A stretch of 64,000 nucleotides of DNA from Maribacter zhoushanensis (GTDB lineage: Bacteria; Bacteroidota; Bacteroidia; Flavobacteriales; Flavobacteriaceae), in assembly GCF_029350975.1 (NCBI RefSeq), contig NZ_JARKMR010000001.1:496001-560000 (forward strand). Direction: 5' to 3'. The notes under the pieces were generated by a model. It saw only the letters and a list, made by a program, of their open reading frames with translations, was not told the DNA's origin and did no database searches. The translations under genes and the position numbers were made by a program. Positions within the stretch are counted from its first letter, which is position 1; each line of letters begins with the position of its first letter. Below, in pieces: positions 8,137 through 16,330 of this stretch.

Positions 8137-9075
8137 TTATTTTAAATTTTCCAACATGGCCTCGGTAGTTTTTTGAAGATCAAATTCTGCTTTCCAATTC
8201 CAATCTTGTTGCGCATTGGTATCATCTATACTACTAGGCCATGAGTTGGCAATCTCTTGCCTAAAGTCTGGTTCGTAAGCAATTTCAAATTTTGGTAATA
8301 CGGCCTTAATGCTTTCTGCCATTTCTTTAGGCGTAAAACTCATTGCCGCCAAATTATAAGCAGAACGTTCTTTAATATTCTCCGTTGGCGCTTCCATAAT
8401 CTGTAAAGTGGCACGTATGGCATCGTCCATGAACATCATTGGTAAGTTTGTGTCTTCTTCTAGAAAACAGGTGTAAGAGCCTTCAGATAGTGCTTTATGA
8501 TAAATTTCTACGGCATAATCTGTAGTGCCGCCACCGGGCATGGTTTTCCAGCTAATAAGTCCGGGATAACGAATACTTCTCACATCTACATTGAACTTGT
8601 TGAAATAATACTCGCACCAACGTTCACCACTTTGTTTACTTATACCGTATACTGTACTTGGCTCCATGATGGTATTTTGCGGAGTATCATCTTTTGGGGT
8701 GTTAGGTCCAAAAACGGCTATACTAGATGGCCAGAATATCTTTTCTATTTTTTTATCTTTTGCAAGATTCAATACATTGAAAAGGGTATTCATGTTTAAG
8801 TTCCATGCACGCATGGGAAATTTCTCTGCGGTAGCGCTTAACATTGCGGCCATTAAATACACTTCAGATATATCATAGTAGGCAATGACCTCTTCTAAAG
8901 CATCATAATTGGTTGCATCTAAAATTTCAAATGGTCCAGACTCCATTAGCTCATCATTACCTTCTCTAATATCACTGGCTATAATGTGATCACCACCATG
9001 TTTTTCTCTAAGGGTTAATGTTAGTTCTGTTCCTATTTGACCGCAGGCCCCTATGATTAATATGTATTTTGACAT
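8137..9075 (-). CDS. SDR-type L-threonine 3-dehydrogenase (NAD-dependent epimerase fold)
   Basis: 312 residues. Cytosolic NAD+-dependent oxidation of L-threonine to 2-amino-3-ketobutyrate, which then feeds glycine formation. The N-terminal dinucleotide fold carries GACGQIG (9-15). The SDR catalytic pair is Y143 and K147 in YGISK, with the serine in the preceding WPSSIAVFG. The segment GGGTTDYAVEIYHKAL is characteristic of the UDP-galactose-4-epimerase-like threonine dehydrogenases I recall from Flavobacterium and Cytophaga. It is unrelated to the zinc-type E. coli Tdh, so I give no symbol. It is transcribed divergently from the lipoprotein gene at 9140. Confidence 0.88.
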   Translation of the reverse strand: MSKYILIIGACGQIGTELTLTLREKHGGDHIIASDIREGNDELMESGPFEILDATNYDALEEVIAYYDISEVYLMAAMLSATAEKFPMRAWNLNMNTLFNVLNLAKDKKIEKIFWPSSIAVFGPNTPKDDTPQNTIMEPSTVYGISKQSGERWCEYYFNKFNVDVRSIRYPGLISWKTMPGGGTTDYAVEIYHKALSEGSYTCFLEEDTNLPMMFMDDAIRATLQIMEAPTENIKERSAYNLAAMSFTPKEMAESIKAVLPKFEIAYEPDFRQEIANSWPSSIDDTNAQQDWNWKAEFDLQKTTEAMLENLK

Positions 9076-9139
9076 TAAAAATTTTCGTTAAATGAATTTG
9101 AGATAAAGATACCTTTTCTTAAAATTTGTACATTCGCTT

Positions 9140-9640
9140 ATGTCCAAAATTATCTTTTTTTTAATAATAGTTACGCTGGTTTCTTCTTGTAAAGATACAG
9201 TACAAGATAAATCAACTATCCGTGAAGTCCGTTGGGAAGAAACAACGGATAGCTTGCCGCAGAAAACGCGTGTTGATGCTAAGGCGCAAACTATAATAAA
9301 CGATTGGTTAGAGTATAATGCCTTAGACCAGAGTTTTGATAAAATCTATACTTCTGAACATATAGAAGATTTTCAGTTTTTGGTAGATGAGCTAATTGAG
9401 AACCAGAATAAAATGGAGCTTGGCGAGTACCCGGAAAAATTTAATATTCCACAAATTAAAGGGCGTCAAAAGTTGTTTAAAACCTACGTGTTAAAAGCTA
9501 AAGGTGATTTGGAGTACCAACAGAACCCAAGGGAATCTATTATTCAAATGATTACCGCCTATAATGATTTAAGAAATCAATTTAATGTGGTGGTGAATAA
9601 TACTTTACCAGATGAATTGTTGAAAAATGAAGAGAATTAA
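9140..9640 (+). CDS. Putative lipoprotein of unknown function
   Basis: 166 residues. The N-terminus MSKIIFFLIIVTLVSSC is a lipoprotein signal with the lipobox cysteine at C17, so the mature protein is probably anchored to a membrane facing the periplasm. The mature chain is charged and mostly helical, with repeated acidic/basic patches and an asparagine-rich end (RNQFNVVVNN). No known domain is visible. It is transcribed alone, divergent from the threonine dehydrogenase, and ends at a strong bidirectional terminator. Confidence 0.75.
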   Translation: MSKIIFFLIIVTLVSSCKDTVQDKSTIREVRWEETTDSLPQKTRVDAKAQTIINDWLEYNALDQSFDKIYTSEHIEDFQFLVDELIENQNKMELGEYPEKFNIPQIKGRQKLFKTYVLKAKGDLEYQQNPRESIIQMITAYNDLRNQFNVVVNNTLPDELLKNEEN

Positions 9641-9686
9641 GTGATTACGAATTTCTGAAACGATAATAATCTAAATAGAATGGAAC

Positions 9687-9719
9687 AAAAAAGGCGAATC
9701 TTAAAGATTCGCCTTTTTT
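9687..9719. terminator. Bidirectional intrinsic terminator
   Basis: GGCGAATC (9693-9700) pairs with GATTCGCC (9706-9713) around TTAAA, with A6 before and T6 after. It lies between the convergent lipoprotein and TPR genes and can stop both. Confidence 0.92.
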
Positions 9720-9738
9720 GTTCTAATAACCGAGGTTA

Positions 9739-10443
9739 TTATTTTTTCTCTTCTGGAGCATCTTTTCTTGATGTCAGTGCTTGTTTGCTTAAGCTAGCCA
9801 AATTAAAATTTGGGTCAATTGCCAAGGCTTCGTCCAAAGTAGCGATAGCTTGGTCAATATTGCCCTTATCCATATTATATTGAATAAGTGCCTTTACATG
9901 AATAAATGCAGCTTTTAAAGGAACCTCATATGGCTGCTGACGCTCGTAAAAAGCATATTTCATATCATCTTTAGCATTTGCAATACCGTATTCAACATGT
10001 TTTAAAGCGCCAACATTATCACCTGTTTGTACTTTAAGATCTGCCAATTCATAGGCAAGGTATGCATTAGGTTCTCTAGCATATAAAGCTTCAAATTGTT
10101 CTAAAGCTCTTTTTGGCTGGTTCAAAGCTTTTAAAGAAACCGCTTTTACTTGTATGGCTAAATTAGAGTCAGAATCTAATTTCTCGATTCCAATAATATT
10201 TAAAGCCTGTAGGTGTTGATTATCGTTCGCATAGATATATGCTAAAGTATCATTTCTTTGTTGTGAAGGTGATAATACATTTAAGTGAGTTAAGGCATTG
10301 ATTACGCCATCAACATCTCCCTGTAAACGCATTTGATCGTAAAATGCTTCGTAATGCTTTAGTAATTCAGATTTGGTCTGTGAATATCCGTAACTACCAG
10401 ATAATAATACGACAGCTACAACTGCTAAAAGTGACTTTTTCAT
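9739..10443 (-). CDS. Exported tetratricopeptide-repeat protein
   Basis: 234 residues. A Sec signal peptide covers about residues 1-22 (MKKSLLAVVAVVLLSGSYGYSQ). The rest is built of TPR-like helical pairs, with clear repeat signatures such as PKRALEQFEALYAREPNAYLAYELA around 107-131 and IDQAIATLDEALAIDPNFN near 200. The C-terminus is charged (RKDAPEEKK). TPR proteins are scaffolds for protein-protein contact; the partner is unknown. It is monocistronic, bounded by terminators on both sides. Confidence 0.82.
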   Translation of the reverse strand: MKKSLLAVVAVVLLSGSYGYSQTKSELLKHYEAFYDQMRLQGDVDGVINALTHLNVLSPSQQRNDTLAYIYANDNQHLQALNIIGIEKLDSDSNLAIQVKAVSLKALNQPKRALEQFEALYAREPNAYLAYELADLKVQTGDNVGALKHVEYGIANAKDDMKYAFYERQQPYEVPLKAAFIHVKALIQYNMDKGNIDQAIATLDEALAIDPNFNLASLSKQALTSRKDAPEEKK

Positions 10444-10526
10444 TTTTTCTGTTCTATTTAAAGTGCGCTAATCTATTAAAATATTCTGTATGATCTTGTT
10501 AAGGAAAGGTTTAAATATCAGAAATG

Positions 10527-10555
10527 AAAAAGACGCCTTACAAGACGTCTTTTTT
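10527..10555 (-). terminator. Intrinsic terminator downstream of the 124-residue gene
   Basis: AAAAAGACG on the left pairs with CGTCTTTTT on the right, with a further CTT/AAG pairing inside the loop. It lies just after the stop of the minus-strand gene at 10579 and before the TPR gene start. Confidence 0.75.
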
Positions 10556-10578
10556 AAACTTTAATATTTACTAAATTC

Positions 10579-10953
10579 TTAAGCTACTTCTAACTTGTTG
10601 TTAGTGGTTCTAAAAGAATTTAAAAGCTGTGTGTAAAAGCCAATACTTTTGTTGTCTTTTTCAACACAAGAAATTAGAAACTTACATAGATTGTTAAAGA
10701 GCAAATTTGTGTAAAAAGTTGGTAAATATGTATTTACCGTCTTAGGGTCATATAAGCTATCGTCTTCTATAACTTCCATTTTAATTCTATGACGGTGATA
10801 GTCTATAGTAACATTGGTAGCATTATAGTATTTTTTCAACAATGCAATATGCAAATCTTCATACTTTTTGGAACCGTTTGGGTTCTTGCAACTTAGGGAG
10901 ATGAGCTTCTCTAATTCAACTAAAACCCTCTCCCGTAATTTATCTTTCTTCAT
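10579..10953 (-). CDS. Hypothetical cytosolic protein, 124 residues
   Basis: Begins MKKDKLRERVLVELEKL. It is mainly helical and rich in lysine, asparagine and leucine, with no signal peptide or membrane segment. A central HRHRIKMEV stretch looks like a beta strand. I do not recognise the family. It has its own terminator downstream (10527-10555) and a possible promoter box, TACCTTTG on the minus strand at 10979-10986, 26 bases before the ATG. It is flanked by genes of unrelated function. Confidence 0.7.
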   Translation of the reverse strand: MKKDKLRERVLVELEKLISLSCKNPNGSKKYEDLHIALLKKYYNATNVTIDYHRHRIKMEVIEDDSLYDPKTVNTYLPTFYTNLLFNNLCKFLISCVEKDNKSIGFYTQLLNSFRTTNNKLEVA

Positions 10954-10978
10954 AACATTATGGTTTTATATTGTTATA

Positions 10979-10986
10979 CAAAGGTA
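10979..10986 (-). promoter_or_regulatory. Candidate -7 box (TAnnTTTG) for the 124-residue gene
   Basis: The reverse complement reads TACCTTTG, an exact match to the Bacteroidota -7 consensus, placed 26 bases before the ATG. No TTG lies at the usual 19-21 base spacing upstream, so the evidence is partial. Confidence 0.3.
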
Positions 10987-11078
10987 TGTCATACGTCGAT
11001 AAGTAGCTGGTATACAACAATATATTAACGTTGTTTTTGGCTATTTGTTGCGAAAATGTCACTAGGTGTTGTGTAAGC

Positions 11079-11885
11079 TCATTTAATGTCTGTATGAAAG
11101 ATATACTCGTTAATAAGAAAAATACTACAAAATGTAATTAATTTAAGATTTTGACCTGTTGAGGTGTATTGTGGTGGTGTAATACCTCTTTTAATGGCTT
11201 GTTCAGTATAATATTCTTTTTTCGTTGGATGCTCAGGATAAACGGCATTTAAGACATCATTATAATAGTCCAGTTCAATGATTTTTTTGATGATACCAAT
11301 ACAATCATCTAAATGAATTAAATTGACCGGAGCGTCTCCGCCGCTAAGGTTTTCTCTGCCGGATAGCATTGTAACCGGGTGTCTATTTGGACCAATTAAT
11401 CCGCCAAAGCGAATAATAGTCGTGTTTAACTCTTTATCGTTTTTTAAAAGGTCTTCGCATTGTAGTAATTGTTTACCAGATTCGGTCGTTGGTATAGTCT
11501 TCGTATTCTCATCGACCTGTCCTTTTGCATCACCATATACTGCCGTACTACTAGCAAAAATGATATTTCTTACTGTAGATTTTTTGACAGCGTTATACAG
11601 TAATTTAATTTTTTCAAAATAGCTTTCTTTGGGTCCCTTTCCTCTTAATTTAGGTGGAACATTAATAACAAGAACAGAGAGCGATTCTAGAAAGGTATCT
11701 ATATCGCCATTGATTTTATTTTCTGATAATGAAATTTGAAACGGACGGATTCCCTTTTCCTTTAAGACCGCTAATTTATCTTCTGAAGTTGATGTTCCGT
11801 TGACATTATAACCCTCGGCAAGTAAACTCTCCGCTAATGGCAATCCTAGCCAACCACAACCAATTACGCCTATTTTTTTAGTCAA
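11079..11885 (-). CDS. NAD(P)-binding SDR/epimerase-family protein (YeeZ-like)
   Basis: 268 residues. The start codon is TTG (11883-11885): an in-frame stop lies two codons upstream, and the protein opens directly with the dinucleotide-binding strand KKIGVIGCGWLGLPLA, so this start is well supported. An SDR-like ASSTAVYGD motif follows near residue 115. Family members are NAD(P)-dependent sugar epimerases or reductases with unknown substrates. It overlaps the upstream M28 peptidase gene by 8 bases, indicating translational coupling. The C-terminal 25 residues (FCSIFLINEYIFH) are hydrophobic and somewhat unlike the family, which may reflect local divergence. Confidence 0.8.
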   Translation of the reverse strand: MTKKIGVIGCGWLGLPLAESLLAEGYNVNGTSTSEDKLAVLKEKGIRPFQISLSENKINGDIDTFLESLSVLVINVPPKLRGKGPKESYFEKIKLLYNAVKKSTVRNIIFASSTAVYGDAKGQVDENTKTIPTTESGKQLLQCEDLLKNDKELNTTIIRFGGLIGPNRHPVTMLSGRENLSGGDAPVNLIHLDDCIGIIKKIIELDYYNDVLNAVYPEHPTKKEYYTEQAIKRGITPPQYTSTGQNLKLITFCSIFLINEYIFHTDIK

Positions 11886-14160
11886 ATTTTACTTTTTGTA
11901 TGGTTAATATAGCATCGTTCAAGACAAATGGCATTGGTATTTGGTCTTCTCTTCGCTGTGGTATGGAGAACAATCCGTTTTCTAGTAAATCATTAGAAGC
12001 TTCGTATATCGTAAGTTCTAATTCTTGATCTTGTGGTAGCTCAAGGGTAATATCGGTATAGTTTCTGTCACTGATGTAATTGGTAATTAGTTTGCCGCCG
12101 TTTCTAATTTTAAGAAAATGCTCCGATAATTCAATACCGTTTACATCTGCCTTTAAAATATCAACTTTATTGGTGAATACCTCTAAACGATTTACAGATC
12201 TATTGGGAGTGATGCATAAACGTACAGAACGGACCGAATTAATCACTGTATCCAATTGAATTTCAATTGTAGGTTTTGGTACCTTTTTTAAAGGAGCTTC
12301 ATTTGTAAACGTAAAATTAGAACCGTATTTACTGCTAATGGTCTTTTTACTGAGAATACTATCTGCTGATTTTTTGGTAATATATTGTGAGGTCCAATCA
12401 GATAATTCATGCTCGTAGGTAGCCCATTTTGCCGTATTTTCATCGGTATCTAAAACGTATAATAAGCTAGTTGGTTTTGGGCGTTCTTTAGTAAAACTAG
12501 AATGCATATGTGCAGATACCATATAACCGGCAAATAACAAGAAACTTAGAAAAGCCAAGGCGCCTTTTTTTCTATATTTTGTTACTAACGGAAGTAGTAA
12601 AAAGAAAATTAGCGTGGTCAATAGGGTAGAAGCTACCATCATTTTAAGACCTAGCCCAACCGGAAACATTTGTACGAACGGAGCAAAAATAAATACTGCG
12701 GGTATACCTAAGAATACCAGTAAAAAAGCATCGGGATTTTTCTGGTTGATATGTACATAAAAGGCAACTAGGAAGCTATATAATGGTATAATGAAAAAGG
12801 CGGCTCCTTTTAAATATACTGCTACCAAACCGCAGATAATTATCCAGATAATAAACGGTGTTACTAGCAAATTTGCAGTTTTTATGACTCTAAACCTGTA
12901 ATATGCGTAGAAACAGGTACCCAAAGAAAATAACGTAAATGCAAAGATATAGGCATGACCATTATAGGTAAACCCATGCAGAATATCATTATATGCCGGG
13001 TAGACCCATTTTAAAAACTGCCAGCTGTAGAAGCCCACAATACCATTCACCACTAACGTAAAGAGTACCGGAATAAATCCTTTTAAAATGTCTTTTCCGT
13101 TCAGCACCTTTTTTCTGAATCCGGATATTAATAGTACTATAAAAACAAGAATTGCAATACCTAACATTGGCATGATCCAACTAAAAGGATAAGAGATCAT
13201 TTTAAAGAAAGGAACATTGAAATAAACGTTATCATCCAAACTCTTTAAATTGGAGATGTCTGAATTACTGAAATGGCTTAATAAAGGCATTAAATAACTT
13301 CCTTGGTGTGCCAGTGTATTTCTATCTAATCGCTCGTAATTATCTATTTGAGTGTGGTAATCAAAATGATCATCGATAAAAGCAAAATTGAAGCCCTCTA
13401 CATCGCCATCTTCCCTGAATACGGTTAGATCAGTATCGTTAGGTAGCATCTTATAAATACTATAGGCAAGTGAATTGGCTACAGGAAATTCAGGATTTGC
13501 GGCAATGAATTCTGATATCAACTTACTATTTCCTCTGTTGGTCTCCATCAGCATATAACTTGGACCTCCGCTTCCACGAGCTTCAAAATTTAGGACCAAG
13601 CCAACATCTTTTAACCATTCATGTTTGTCAACAAAAAGATCTGCACCGTTTAGCCCTAATTCTTCGGCGTCAGAGATAAGAATAATGATATCGTTTTTGG
13701 GTGTGGTATTGGTTTTCAAGAAAGCCCTTACGCCCTCTAAAATGGTAGCTACGCCACTACCTGCATCACTAGCACCTAAAGAAGAATGCGGGTTACTATC
13801 ATAATGACTTAATAGTAACAATGCTTTACCTGGTTGGCTTCCTTTAATACGTGCTAGTATATTTTCTGCCTTGCTCAAATTTCCCCAATCGCCAGCGGTG
13901 TAGCCTTCTTGTAAAGAGGTTTCTAGACCTAATTTTTGAAGCTCTGCAGTAATATAATTTCTAACAGTGGTATGTGCCGGAAACCCAACACCATGTGGTT
14001 CTTTTGATATTTCTTTTACATGTTTTAAAGCTCTGTCAGTAGAAAATTCAGTTTCTGCCAAAGCTTCGCCTTCATGATATTGGGGTAATAAAACTCTAAA
14101 GCTCCAATAGGTAGCAAGAATGATTAGAAGTAATGTGAGTAAGGTCGGTGTTTTCTTCAT
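11878..14160 (-). CDS. Membrane-bound M28-family metallopeptidase (aminopeptidase-like)
   Basis: 760 residues from ATG 14160; an upstream ATG at 14238 would add 26 unlikely residues before the signal anchor. Residues 7-26 form an N-terminal membrane anchor. Residues 40-330 are an M28 zinc-peptidase domain with H119 in SHYDS, D132 in ASDAGSG, E166/E167 in DAEELG, E193 in NFEARG, and a later DDHFDYHT histidine. Residues about 340-590 contain some eight membrane segments, and the C-terminal 150 residues are a beta-rich extracytoplasmic domain. This layout resembles the ERMP1/Fxna-like branch of M28. It probably trims peptides in the periplasm and is coupled to the SDR gene downstream. Confidence 0.85.
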   Translation of the reverse strand: MKKTPTLLTLLLIILATYWSFRVLLPQYHEGEALAETEFSTDRALKHVKEISKEPHGVGFPAHTTVRNYITAELQKLGLETSLQEGYTAGDWGNLSKAENILARIKGSQPGKALLLLSHYDSNPHSSLGASDAGSGVATILEGVRAFLKTNTTPKNDIIILISDAEELGLNGADLFVDKHEWLKDVGLVLNFEARGSGGPSYMLMETNRGNSKLISEFIAANPEFPVANSLAYSIYKMLPNDTDLTVFREDGDVEGFNFAFIDDHFDYHTQIDNYERLDRNTLAHQGSYLMPLLSHFSNSDISNLKSLDDNVYFNVPFFKMISYPFSWIMPMLGIAILVFIVLLISGFRKKVLNGKDILKGFIPVLFTLVVNGIVGFYSWQFLKWVYPAYNDILHGFTYNGHAYIFAFTLFSLGTCFYAYYRFRVIKTANLLVTPFIIWIIICGLVAVYLKGAAFFIIPLYSFLVAFYVHINQKNPDAFLLVFLGIPAVFIFAPFVQMFPVGLGLKMMVASTLLTTLIFFLLLPLVTKYRKKGALAFLSFLLFAGYMVSAHMHSSFTKERPKPTSLLYVLDTDENTAKWATYEHELSDWTSQYITKKSADSILSKKTISSKYGSNFTFTNEAPLKKVPKPTIEIQLDTVINSVRSVRLCITPNRSVNRLEVFTNKVDILKADVNGIELSEHFLKIRNGGKLITNYISDRNYTDITLELPQDQELELTIYEASNDLLENGLFSIPQRREDQIPMPFVLNDAILTIQKVKFD

Positions 14161-14280
14161 AATTATGATATTCTTTTGAAAAGTCCTAAAATACTGAGTA
14201 TTAAATGGTATACATCGAATATTATTAGCAATTCTCATTTAATTTAGTATCTTTAGTAATCAACCTTTAAATAAACTATC

Positions 14281-14745
14281 ATGGGAATCAAAAGCTTTCA
14301 AGGCGTTAGAAAAGTATTTAAAAAAGAATTTGAAGCCCCAATTTTGGTCGCTGATTATATGACTACTAAGTTAATCACTTTTTCGCCAGATGATTCAATT
14401 TTAGACGTAATGGAGAAATTTGCTAAACATAAAATTTCTGGTGGGCCTGTTTTGGACACCAACGGGTTTCTGGTAGGCATCATTTCTGAAGCAGATTGCA
14501 TGAAGCAGATTTCTGAAAGTCGCTATTTTAATCAGCCTATATTAGATAAAAGTGTAGAAAATTTTATGACGAAATCAGTGGAAACTATTCCTCATGATAT
14601 TTCAATATTTGATGCTGCAGGTATTTTTGCCCAACATAATAGAAGAAGATTACCGGTGATGAAGAATGATATTTTAGTAGGGCAGATTAGTAGAAAAGAT
14701 ATAGTAATCGCAGCTTTAAAGCTGAGTGGTCAGAATTGGAAATAA
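14281..14745 (+). CDS. Protein with a pair of CBS domains
   Basis: 154 residues. Two CBS motifs cover nearly the whole protein: the first from about residue 25 (VADYMTTKLITFSPDDSILD) to 83, the second from about 95 (VENFMTKSVETIPHDIS) to 146. CBS pairs bind adenine nucleotides and act as energy or ligand sensors. No catalytic domain is attached, so it is a stand-alone sensor whose partner is unknown. It is divergent from the M28 gene, with about 120 bases between the two starts, and ends before a terminator and two tandem-repeat blocks. Confidence 0.88.
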   Translation: MGIKSFQGVRKVFKKEFEAPILVADYMTTKLITFSPDDSILDVMEKFAKHKISGGPVLDTNGFLVGIISEADCMKQISESRYFNQPILDKSVENFMTKSVETIPHDISIFDAAGIFAQHNRRRLPVMKNDILVGQISRKDIVIAALKLSGQNWK

Positions 14746-14781
14746 TTTTTTTGAAGTGTAGAGTTAAAAGTATTAAGTAAA

Positions 14782-14830
14782 AAGTACAAAGTAAGAAGTA
14801 CAAAGTAAGAAGTACAAAGTAAGAAGTACA
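14782..14830. repeat. Tandem 14-bp repeat (AAGTACAAAGTAAG, 3.5 copies)
   Basis: Three exact copies (14782-14795, 14796-14809, 14810-14823) and half a fourth. A degenerate precursor (AAAAGTATTAAGTAAA) lies just to the left. It is intergenic, between the convergent CBS and zinc-ribbon genes. I recall the same motif in intergenic spacers of other Bacteroidota. Confidence 0.9.
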
Positions 14831-14835
14831 CCTGT

Positions 14836-14867
14836 AAAAAAAGTCTCCTTTTAAGGAGACTTTTTTT
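14836..14867. terminator. Bidirectional intrinsic terminator between two repeat blocks
   Basis: GTCTCC (14843-14848) pairs with GGAGAC (14855-14860), with A7 before and T7 after. It serves the CBS gene and the convergent minus-strand operon. Confidence 0.9.
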
Positions 14868-14881
14868 ATAAAGTTTATATT

Positions 14882-14963
14882 CCAACAGCCAACAGCCAAC
14901 AGCCAACAGCCAACAGCCAACAGCCAACAGCCAACAGCCAACAGCCAACAGCCAACAGCCAAC
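14882..14963. repeat. Tandem 7-bp repeat (CCAACAG, about 11.7 copies)
   Basis: Eleven exact copies from 14882 to 14958, plus CCAAC up to 14963, where it abuts the stop codon of the minus-strand zinc-ribbon gene (14963-14965). Read on the minus strand it gives an artefactual AVGCWLL frame. The unit is not a multiple of three and the copies are identical, as expected of a slippage-prone array; copy number could vary between strains. Confidence 0.95.
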
Positions 14964-15313
14964 TACTCTCGCTTGACAATCATATAGAAGTCATTATCTA
15001 AGGGTAGATAGCCTAAATCATATAGAAAATAATAGGTGGTTCCTTTTTTTGTAGTGTAGAGATTGGTAATAAAGTCAAAGTCAAAACCTTTATCAATTAA
15101 TCGCATTCTGGTGGTTTTTGTCTTGCCGTCCTTTAATTTATAACTGTCAAGAATACGGTAGTTTTTGCGAAGCTTATTATTAATATTTCTAATAAGATTT
15201 TTGCTGGCAGGGTTTACTTTATTATTGTAAGTATTACGGCATTGATCATTACAGAACTTTTTGTCTATACGACCCATGACCTTATTACCACATTCTAAAC
15301 ATTCTCTTTCCAT
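14963..15313 (-). CDS. Zinc-ribbon protein, 116 residues, unknown function
   Basis: The N-terminus has four cysteines in zinc-ribbon spacing: C5, C8, C21 and C25 (CLECG and CNDQC). The rest is basic and asparagine/lysine-rich, with a YYFLYDLGYLP segment near the end. It resembles short conserved Bacteroidota proteins with an N-terminal ribbon, possibly nucleic-acid-binding. Its ATG directly abuts the stop of the upstream DUF6265-like gene, so the two form an operon. Its 3' end touches the heptamer repeat array, so array expansion or contraction lies immediately beyond its stop codon. Confidence 0.8.
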   Translation of the reverse strand: MERECLECGNKVMGRIDKKFCNDQCRNTYNNKVNPASKNLIRNINNKLRKNYRILDSYKLKDGKTKTTRMRLIDKGFDFDFITNLYTTKKGTTYYFLYDLGYLPLDNDFYMIVKRE

Positions 15314-15805
15314 CTATTGTCTGTGGTAATTAAATGTTATTTCATTTGATGTTCCTTCTTCTTCACTAACCTCCACGTACATATTTATTTCCTTGTCAGA
15401 AACACGTTCAATGGTAAAATCATCAAAATAAAATCTGTTTCCTTCAATTTTTACAAGCTTAAAATCTATGTTTTCATCTTTTTCTTCCCAACCGCTTAAA
15501 TTGCCGTCAAAATGTTTTAATTGAAGAATTAAAGTGGCATCCTTTTCAATCAAATGACCAAATTCATAAAAACTGACTTCGCCTTTATCCAATAATCTAA
15601 ACGAGAACATCATAGAACCATCTGCGGGTGGACTCCAAATTTCCTCCGAAATTCCGCCAAAGGCTTCTCCCTTCCAATGACCTGCTAACCATTCTATATC
15701 GTTTATTGTTGCGGCAGGACTCATCATACCTTCTTCAAATGGTATAGTGTTTTGTGCTTGTAAAAAATAAGTTGTTGAAAGAAAGAAGAGCAGTAATAGT
15801 TTCAT
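15314..15805 (-). CDS. Exported DUF6265-like protein
   Basis: 163 residues. A signal peptide covers residues 1-17 (MKLLLLFFLSTTYFLQA, cut before QN). The mature part contains INDIEWLAGHWKGEAFG and SEEIWSPPADGSMM, signatures I associate with the DUF6265 family, a beta-barrel-like domain of unknown role. It is the first gene of a two-gene operon with the zinc-ribbon protein; stop and start are adjacent. Probably periplasmic. Confidence 0.78.
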   Translation of the reverse strand: MKLLLLFFLSTTYFLQAQNTIPFEEGMMSPAATINDIEWLAGHWKGEAFGGISEEIWSPPADGSMMFSFRLLDKGEVSFYEFGHLIEKDATLILQLKHFDGNLSGWEEKDENIDFKLVKIEGNRFYFDDFTIERVSDKEINMYVEVSEEEGTSNEITFNYHRQ

Positions 15806-15856
15806 GAGTTCATATTTGTAACAAGATACAAATTAAACGTTTACAAACGGGTTGGC

Positions 15857-16237
15857 TTATTTTTCGTAAAACTCTATGGGTAGATCATCTGGGTCTGCAA
15901 TAAAAGTAAATCGTTTATTGGTAAACTCGTCTACCCTTATAGGTTCCGCTATAACTTGATGTTTTTTACAATGGGCAATAGTTTTTTCCAAATCATCTAC
16001 TTCAAAAGCTAAATGGCGTAAGCCACATGCTTCTGGTCTAGACGGTCGCTCTGGCGGATTTGGGAAAGAGAACAGTTCAATGACATAATCGCCGTTCAAA
16101 GCCAAATCTAACTTGTAAGATTTTCGTTCTTCTCGATAAACTTCACGAATAATTTCTAAGCTCAATACATCTAAGTAGAATTGCTTTGAAACCTCGTAAT
16201 TAGAGCAAATTATGGCGGTGTGGTGTACTTTGTTCAT
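15857..16237 (-). CDS. Glyoxalase/VOC superfamily protein
   Basis: 126 residues made of two beta-alpha-beta-beta-beta modules. Likely metal ligands are a histidine in VHHTAII (H5 or H6), the glutamate in VIELFSFP, H75 in LRHLAFEV, and the glutamate in LPIEFYEK at the C-terminus. It resembles the E. coli YaeR/GloA2-type single-domain proteins. The substrate is unknown; lactoylglutathione lyase is possible but Bacteroidota often lack glutathione. It lies about 50 bases upstream of the DUF6265-like gene in the same direction. Confidence 0.85.
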   Translation of the reverse strand: MNKVHHTAIICSNYEVSKQFYLDVLSLEIIREVYREERKSYKLDLALNGDYVIELFSFPNPPERPSRPEACGLRHLAFEVDDLEKTIAHCKKHQVIAEPIRVDEFTNKRFTFIADPDDLPIEFYEK

Positions 16238-16267
16238 TGGGTTTTAAACTTAAAAAGTTCAATATAA

Positions 16268-16307
16268 TAAAAAGAAAAAGGGTGGCTTACATATTTGTAA
16301 GCCACCC
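16268..16307 (-). terminator. Strong terminator hairpin downstream of the outer-membrane protein gene
   Basis: GGGTGGCTTAC (16280-16290) pairs perfectly with GTAAGCCACCC (16297-16307), an 11-bp stem with a 6-base loop. On the minus strand it is followed by a T-rich tract (16269-16279). It ends transcription of the gene at 16331. Confidence 0.9.
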
Positions 16308-16330
16308 CTGTGTTATTGTAAAAAGTGTTT

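Noticed and set aside
14687-14962. Open frames on the minus strand with AVGCWLL repeats
   Set aside because: They are translations of the CCAACAG tandem array and the neighbouring spacer repeats; no start signal or real gene composition supports them.
14782-14963. Possible CRISPR array
   Set aside because: Repeats are contiguous 14- and 7-base units with no spacers and no cas genes nearby.
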